Positions 58,601 to 64,000 of a stretch of 64,000 bases of DNA are shown piece after piece. The stretch comes from Rhodopseudomonas sp. P2A-2r (lineage in GTDB: Bacteria; Pseudomonadota; Alphaproteobacteria; Rhizobiales; Xanthobacteraceae): contig NZ_CP110389.1 in assembly GCF_026015985.1 (NCBI RefSeq), positions 3,566,001 through 3,630,000 of the forward strand. The letters run 5' to 3'. Below the pieces are notes generated by a model. It was given only the letters and a program-made list of their open reading frames with translations. It was not told where the DNA came from and made no database searches. The position numbers and the translations under genes are program-made. Each line of letters starts with the position of its first letter. Position 1 is the stretch's first letter.

Positions 58601-58782
58601 CCGAGCTCCGGTTTCCGCTGGGCGTGTCGATCATCGGCGGTCTGGTGCTGAGCCAGTTGCTGACGCTCTACACCACGCCGGTGATCTACCTGGCGCTGGA
58701 CCGCATCAATCGCCGCTTCGAGAGAGCCGTGCCGTCCGCCCCGCTGCCGCCGACAGCAGAAGCGGCAAAGGGAGCGCCGTAA
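55661..58782 (+). CDS. RND efflux permease, MdtB-like (frameshifted near residue 815)
   Basis: About 1040 aa after correction, with 12 membrane helices and two large periplasmic loops. Starts [20 protein letters not shown]. The proton-relay Asp pair is in [20 protein letters not shown], with [20 protein letters not shown] and the second-half [20 protein letters not shown]. Similarity is highest to MdtB/MuxB of the MdtABC (MuxABC) type, whose two different pumps act as a heteromer. The frame breaks in the G4 run 58105-58108; a fifth G restores [18 protein letters not shown]. The stop overlaps the next pump gene (TAATG). Substrates may include bile-salt-like or aromatic compounds, by family only. 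Confidence 0.9.
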
Positions 58783-61700
58783 TGGCGTCCATTTCGGAAC
58801 CCTTCATCAGGCGCCCGGTCGGGACCACGTTGCTCGGCATCGGCCTGTTTTTGATCGGCGCCGTCGCCTACGATTTCCTGCCCGTCGCGGCGGTCCCGAA
58901 TGTGGACTTCCCCATGATCCGGGTCTCGGCCAGCCGGCCCGGCGCCGATCCGGCGATCATGGCGGCGACGGTGGCCGCTCCGCTGGAACGGCGGCTTGGC
59001 GTGATCGCCGGCCTCGACCAGATCACTTCGACCAGTTCGCTGGGGACCACCAGCATCCAGCTGCAGTTTGCCATCGGCCGCAGCGTCGACCGCGCCGCGC
59101 GCGATGTGCAGGCCGCGATCAACGCATCGCTTGCCGACCTGCCGACCGACCTGCCGACGCTGCCTAATTTCCGCAAGGCCAACCCGTCGGCGGCGCCGGT
59201 GTTCATCCTGGCGCTGACGTCGAAGACCATGTCGGCCAGCGCGATCTACGATGTCGCCGATACCGTCATCGTGCAGCGGATCTCGCAGGTGCCGGGGGTC
59301 GGCGAGGTCACCGCATCAGGCGCGGATCAGCCGGCGGTACGGATCCAGCTCAATCCGGTAGCGCTGTCCAATGCCGGCATCGCCACCGACGACGTCCGCA
59401 CCGCCATCGTCAACGCCAATCCGCTGGGTCCGGTCGGCATCTTCCAGGGGGCGCGGCAGAGCGAAACGCTGTCGATGAACCCGCAAATGCGTACGGCCAA
59501 GGAATTCCGCGACATCATCGTCAAAAGTTCGAACGGCAATTATGTGCGGCTGTCGGATGTGGCCGACGTCCAGGATGCCACCCGCAACAGCCGCTCCATC
59601 GCCTGGTTCAACAAGCAGCCGGCGGTGCTGATCCAGATCACCAAGCAGGGCGACGCCAACGTCATCGACACCGTCGATCGCGTCAAGGCACTGATCCCCG
59701 ATCTCAAGCAATGGATCCCCGCCGGTATCGAGGTCTCCGTCCTGACCGACCGCACCGGCACGATCCGCGCCTCGGTCGAGGATATGCAGTGGACGCTGCT
59801 GGCCACAGCCATCCTGGTGATGGTGGTGGTGTTTGCGTTCCTGCGCCGTGGCATCCCCACCATCGCGGCAGGCGTCTCGGTGCCGCTGGCGCTGGCCGGA
59901 ACCTGTGCGGGCATGTGGCTGGCCGGCTTCTCCATCAACAACCTGTCGCTGATGGCACTGGCCATCTCGGTCGGCTTCGTGGTCGACGACGCCATCGTCA
60001 TGATCGAGAACATGTACCGCAATCTGGAGGAGGGCATGGCGCCGCTGCAGGCGGCGCTGGAAGGTGCCCGGCAAATCGGCTTCACGGTGCTGTCGATCAG
60101 CCTGTCGCTGATCGCCGCCTTCACGCCCCTGATCTTCATGGACGGGCTGGTCGGCCGTCTCTTGCGCGAGTTCTCGTTGACGCTGACCTTTTCCATCGTG
60201 GTCTCCACCGTGGTGTCGCTGACCGTGACGCCGATGATCTGCGCGCATTACATCAAGACCGGCCTGTCGAGCACCGAGACGCGTTTCGACCGCATTGTCG
60301 AGGGCACGCTGTCGCGTATCGTGGCGTTCTACGAGCGCACGCTTCATGTGGTGCTGGGCTTCCCGCTGCTGACGCTGCTGGTCTTCTTCGCCACCATCGC
60401 GCTCACGGTGACGCTCTACATCAAGACGCCGAAGGGCTTCTTTCCGAACGACGACAGCGGCTTCGTGATCGGCGCGACGCGCGCCTCGGCCGACACCTCG
60501 TTCCAGGCGATGCTCGGCCTGCAACAGCGCCTTGCCGACCTCGTGCTGGCCGACCCCGGCGTACAGAGCATCGGGTCGATTCTTGGCGGCGGCGGTCCGG
60601 GCGGCGGCGGCGCCAACCGCGGCACCATGTTCATCAGCCTGAAGTCGCCGGAGGAACGCAACGGCGCTTCCACCGAAGACGTCATCAATCGGCTGCGCCG
60701 CAGTCTCGGAATGGTGCCAGGCATCCGACTGTTTATGTTCGCAGCGCAGGATCTGCGCGCCGGCGGCCGCCAGAGCGATTCCAACTACCAGTACACGCTG
60801 ACGTCGACCAATCTCGACCTGTTGCAGAAGTGGGCCCCCTGGTCGGCAAGCGGTTGGAGAGCGTCGAGGGCATCACCGACGTCTCCAGCGACCGCGATCC
60901 CGGCGGATTGCAACTGACGCTGTCGATCGATCGCAAGACCGCCTCAAGCCTCGGCATCAAGGTGCAGGACATCGACAACGCGCTCAACAACGCCTTCTCA
61001 CAGCGGCAGATTTCCACGATCTACACCCAGCGCAACCAGTACAAGGTGATCATGGAAATCGACGGCAAGTTCCAGAACGATCCGTCGGACCTCGACCGGA
61101 TCTTTGTGGCCGGCGCCAATGGCGCACAGGTGCCGCTGTCGGCCGTGGTCCACGCCACCCGCACGCTGTCGGCACTGGCGGTATTTCACTCGCAGTCGTT
61201 CCCCTCGACCACCGTGTCGTTCAATACGCTGCCCGGGGTGCAGCTCGACTCCGTGACCGCCAATATCCAGCGCGCCGTCGATGAATTGCACATGCCCGAA
61301 GGCATTCGCGGCAGCTTCGATGGCAACGCCGGCGACTTCAACAAGTCGACCGGGCGGCAGCCGTTGCTGATCCTGGGCGCCCTGATCGCGATGTATATCG
61401 TCCTGGGCGTGCTCTATGAGAGCCTCGTGCACCCGCTGACCATCATCTCGACGCTGCCTTCCGCCGGGCTCGGCGCGCTGCTGGCCCTGCAGGTCACCAA
61501 CACGCCGCTCACGGTGATCGCCTTTGTCGGCATCATCCTGCTGATCGGCATCGTCAAGAAGAACGGCATCATGATGGTGGATTTCGCGCTCGACGCCGAG
61601 CGAAATCGCGGGCTGTCACCGGTCGACGCCATTTTCGAGGCCTGTAGCGTGCGTTTTCGCCCGATCCTGATGACGACACTGGCGGCCCTGTTCGCGGCCA

Positions 61701-61882
61701 TTCCGCTGGTGGTGGCCACCGGGCCGGGCACCGAACTGCGCCGGCCGCTCGGTATCACCATCATCGGCGGGCTTTTGATTTCCCAGATCCTGACCCTCTA
61801 CACCACGCCGGTTATTTACCTTCTGATCGACCGGCTGCGCAGCCGATCGAGGCCCGCACCTCTGCCGGTGCCAGCGGAATAG
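58782..61882 (+). CDS. RND efflux permease, MdtC-like (frameshifted near residue 685)
   Basis: About 1033 aa after correction, the second pump of the operon. [20 protein letters not shown] opens it. The relay Asp pair is in [20 protein letters not shown], with FMDGLVGRLLREFSLTLTF, then [20 protein letters not shown] and [20 protein letters not shown] in the other frame. The break is in the C5 run 60835-60839; a sixth C gives KWAPLVGKRLESVEGI. A glycine-rich patch (GGGGPGGGGANRG near residue 605) is in the periplasmic porter region. Tandem non-identical RND genes after one adaptor are the layout of mdtABC. Confidence 0.9.
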
Positions 61883-61939
61883 CGGCGCCGGTCTGGTCAC
61901 AACTGTTGAAGCCGGCGGCGGCGCGGCGTATGACGGACC

Positions 61940-62674
61940 ATGTCAAAAAATTCAGAACTGAAAGCCGGTGATGCGCCCGAAGCGATCCCGGAATGTCCGC
62001 GCTGCCAGAAGCCTGTGCCGCTGTGCGTCTGCGACAGCATCACGCCGATCGAGAACAAGCTGAGCATCCTGATCCTGCAGCATCCGCAGGAGCAGGACCG
62101 CGCGCTCGGCACCGCCCGGGTCGCCGCAGCCCATTTCAAGAACGCCGTGGTCAAGGTCGGCCTGTCGTGGCCGAGCCTGGCGAAGGCGCTCGGCCGTCCG
62201 GTCCAGGACCAATCGCGCTGGGCCGTATTGTATCTCGGCTCCGCAAAGGTCGCCGACTTCGAGACCGACCGCGACATCCTGGCCATCGACCGCAAGGGCG
62301 AAGCCGAGGAGAACCAGCGCGCGCTGCTCAAGGACATCCAGGGCATCGTGATCCTCGACGGCACCTGGAGCCAGGCCAAGGCGCTGTGGTGGCGCAACGC
62401 CTGGATGCTGAAGCTGCAGCGGGTCATTCTCGGACCGGCAAAGCCATCGCTGTACGGCAAGCTGCGCAAGGAACCGCGCAAGGACGGGCTGTCCACCATC
62501 GAGGCGGCGGGCATGCTGATCGCCCGGCTGGAAAAGCGCCCCGATGTCGAAGAAACCCTCAATGCGGCGTTCGAACGCATGCTGGCGACCTATCGCCAGG
62601 CGCAAAGCACCATTCCGGAGCTGGCGCCGAAGCCAAAACCGAAACGTGACTACCGCCGCAAGAAGCGGGCCTGA
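61940..62674 (+). CDS. DTW-domain tRNA-uridine aminocarboxypropyltransferase
   Basis: 244 aa. A zinc-ribbon-like start (ECPRCQKPVPLCVCDSI, four Cys) is followed by LSILILQHPQEQDRALGTAR, the DTW-type motif in IVILDGTWSQAKALWWRNAW (here D-G-T-W) and ILGPAKPSLYGKLRKEPRKD with LSTIEAAGMLIARLEKRPD. These match the DTW domain enzymes (TapT/YfiP, TUT) that use SAM to add the 3-amino-3-carboxypropyl group to uridine in tRNA. The very basic tail (KPKPKRDYRRKKRA) could bind RNA. It lies just upstream of tRNA-Cys but is probably a separate unit. Confidence 0.9.
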   Translation: MSKNSELKAGDAPEAIPECPRCQKPVPLCVCDSITPIENKLSILILQHPQEQDRALGTARVAAAHFKNAVVKVGLSWPSLAKALGRPVQDQSRWAVLYLGSAKVADFETDRDILAIDRKGEAEENQRALLKDIQGIVILDGTWSQAKALWWRNAWMLKLQRVILGPAKPSLYGKLRKEPRKDGLSTIEAAGMLIARLEKRPDVEETLNAAFERMLATYRQAQSTIPELAPKPKPKRDYRRKKRA

Positions 62675-62698
62675 CCGCTCGCTGGCCCCTCGGACGAT

Positions 62699-62723
62699 CC
62701 GACACCGGATGGTGCCGGGTCGG
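62699..62723 (+). terminator. Hairpin after the DTW gene
   Basis: CCGACACCGG (62699-62708) pairs with CCGGGTCGG (62715-62723) with one bulged A and a 6-nt loop, 24 nt after the stop. There is no T run, so the terminator call is tentative. Confidence 0.4.
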
Positions 62724-62824
62724 CACGGGAGAGGCCGGGGAGGGCCGCCATCCACGGCGGCTCAGGTAAGATTTCAGCGGGGCATTGCCTAAACGGCGAA
62801 CCAACTGTAACAAAGCGCCAATGG

Positions 62825-62898
62825 GGCCATGTGGCGGAGTGGTTACGCGCCGGTCTGCAAAACCGTTTATTCGGGTTCGATTCCCGACGTGGCCTCCA
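62825..62898 (+). tRNA. tRNA-Cys (anticodon GCA)
   Basis: 74 nt with encoded CCA. Acceptor GGCCATG/CGTGGCC (one G-U), anticodon loop CTGCAAA with GCA, T arm TCGGG/CCCGA around TTCGATT. The outermost anticodon-stem pair is C-T. Confidence 0.94.
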
Positions 62899-62954
62899 TC
62901 ACTCCAACCGACATCTCAGGCTGAGGATCCGTGCTTTGCACGGGAGGCGGTTGA

Positions 62955-62977
62955 GTCGCCTGTCTCTGGCAGGCGAC
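62955..62977. terminator. Hairpin between tRNA-Cys and the converging small gene
   Basis: GTCGCCTG (62955-62962) and CAGGCGAC (62970-62977) form a perfect 8-bp stem with a 7-nt loop, 57 nt after tRNA-Cys and 13 nt before the end of the minus-strand gene. It may end transcription from both sides. Confidence 0.5.
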
Positions 62978-62989
62978 GCAACGAATGCG

Positions 62990-63166
62990 TCAGCAAGAGG
63001 CTTCCCAGCCGTCGGGGAACGGAACCAGCGGCCACGCGGTGCCATTGTCGTTGGCGGCCAGGGGAACCTCTGAGAAGAAGGTCTGCAGGCTGGCGAGATC
63101 CTGCGGATCCGGCTCCATTTCAGTCCTGACCATATCCAGCAAAAGTTCGAATTCAGCTTCGCTCAT
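62990..63166 (-). CDS. Small acidic hypothetical protein
   Basis: 58 aa, no family recognised. MSEAEFELLLDMVRTEMEPD is a strongly acidic helix, followed by DLASLQTFFSEVPLAANDNG and an aromatic/proline-rich end (WPLVPFPDGWEASC). The ATG at 63166 has a GGGAG seven nt upstream, which decides this start over the longer open frame. The N-terminal acidic helix could be a protein-interaction segment. A similarly sized minus-strand gene lies 220 nt upstream. Confidence 0.6.
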   Translation of the reverse strand: MSEAEFELLLDMVRTEMEPDPQDLASLQTFFSEVPLAANDNGTAWPLVPFPDGWEASC

Positions 63167-63386
63167 CGTCACGCTCCCTGTCTGGGCGCAACTTGGCGAA
63201 AAGCATTTGTGATGCCGTTGAATGGATCGCTCAAATTGTATCGATCCACACGCCGCAGACAGCTTGGTTACCGGCCTATTGCCGCAATCCCGAAAATGGT
63301 TCGATTCGGAAACGCCGAGCGCGCCGCTACACGCGCCGTCCTTCCAGACGCAGAATGCCTTCAATCCGCTGGAATCGGGCGCGCCG

Positions 63387-63560
63387 CTATTCGATGGGAA
63401 CCGCGAGTCGGCCGATCAACAGGGCAAGTTCGTCGAGGCGGTCGCTGTCGTGGGTTTGCACCGCTGCAGCCAGCCGGATCAGGCATTCGTCATCGCTGAC
63501 GAAGGGCAGGGAGGCAGGGTCGACGTGGGGGAGCGTGGATCGCGTCTGAATGGCCGGCAT
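63387..63560 (-). CDS. Small hypothetical protein
   Basis: 57 aa from ATG 63560 (or 70 aa from 63599). MPAIQTRSTLPHVDPASLPF leads into an acidic helical part (SDDECLIRLAAAVQTHDSDR and LDELALLIGRLAVPIE). No signal peptide and no known family. It and the 58-aa gene face the same way and may be one transcript, though 220 nt apart. Reading is weaker than for its neighbour because no good ribosome site is seen. Confidence 0.45.
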   Translation of the reverse strand: MPAIQTRSTLPHVDPASLPFVSDDECLIRLAAAVQTHDSDRLDELALLIGRLAVPIE

Positions 63561-63823
63561 GAAATACCTCATTCGATCTGAAACTTCGCCTAGTCTCATG
63601 CCGGATTGCGACGTTTTGGCGATTCAATAATGGATTCGCCGGGGACGCGCCGCAGTCCCTTGTGGCCCAAGCGCATCCAACGACGCGGCAGAAAGGCCTG
63701 TAAAATCGAGTCTTTCTGCATTTTCCCAGCAAAAAAGACGCTTGTTGGGTGTCCGGGCATTTCCCGCTTTGCAACGCGAGAATGCTTTGTTATACGCTGC
63801 GGCCTGCGAAGCAATTCGCCTGT

Positions 63824-63898
63824 TCCCTGGTAGCTCAGTGGTAGAGCATTCGACTGTTAATCGAATGGTCGCTGGTTCGAATCCGGCCCGGGGAGCCA
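63824..63898 (+). tRNA. tRNA-Asn (anticodon GUU)
   Basis: 75 nt with encoded CCA. Acceptor TCCCTGG/CCGGGGA, anticodon stem TTCGA/TCGAA closing CTGTTAA (GTT), T arm GCTGG/CCGGC around TTCGAAT. The window ends about 100 nt later with no further feature. Confidence 0.95.
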
Positions 63899-64000
63899 AA
63901 ATTTCCGTCACATGACCGGTCGCTGACCTCCGTGGCGTTGCCTTTCAAGCAACCTTGCATCAGACTTGGCACTGCCGTAATTCCTTGCTGAGGAAGTTAC

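Overview
The window looks like part of the chromosome of a high-GC alphaproteobacterium of the Bradyrhizobium/Rhodopseudomonas group (Nitrobacteraceae). This rests on gene content (aapJQMP, OpgC, an NDUFS4-like complex I subunit, methylcrotonyl-CoA carboxylase, an MXKDX repeat protein, a tandem cold-shock-domain protein) and on the palindromic repeats that begin GTCATCC, which are common in that group. No rRNA, phage, insertion sequence or CRISPR array is visible. Four tRNA genes are present: Pro-UGG, Arg-UCU, Cys-GCA and Asn-GUU.

Layout. 0-4.4 kb: sirtuin tail, double cold-shock protein, DUF192 protein, tRNA-Pro, an anchored coiled-coil protein, OpgC-type acyltransferase and NDUFS4-like subunit. 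4.5-9 kb: a leucine/isovalerate operon (MCC beta, MCC alpha, HMG-CoA lyase), facing a complete TRAP transporter (9.2-12.2 kb). 12.2-19.9 kb: a TonB-dependent receptor diverging from an iron/cobalamin-type ABC importer, with three converging accessory genes (two ThuA/GATase-like proteins and one FmdE-like protein). 20-25 kb: small and stress-type genes, an FKBP isomerase, an orphan TRAP binding protein, tRNA-Arg and a DUF1275 protein. 25-32.6 kb: an alpha-2-macroglobulin/PBP1C pair. 32.6-36.4 kb: lipid-linked sugar and lipid A modification genes. 36.4-42.7 kb: an AraC regulator, a subtilisin-type autotransporter and MetC. 43-47.6 kb: the aapJQMP amino-acid importer. 47.7-52.4 kb: cysteine synthase, then a CFA synthase/DUF1365/flavoprotein operon. 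52.8-61.9 kb: an RND efflux operon of MdtABC type with its own outer-membrane lipoprotein channel. 62-64 kb: a DTW-domain tRNA modification enzyme, tRNA-Cys, two tiny genes and tRNA-Asn.

A pervasive feature is single-base frameshifts in otherwise well-conserved genes. I can place ten with fair to good support: ABC binding protein, one GATase-like gene, FmdE-like gene, pbpC, ArnT-like transferase, flavoprotein, TolC-like lipoprotein, membrane fusion protein and both RND pumps. The PAP2/GT2 fusion is an eleventh suspect. Most are one-base losses in short runs of C or G. That pattern points to homopolymer errors in the assembly rather than gene decay, so I annotate these as single genes spanning the shift. 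The most interesting biology is the TonB/ABC/FmdE/GATase locus of unknown substrate, a palindromic repeat translated inside pbpC, and a broken second copy of the MXKDX gene.
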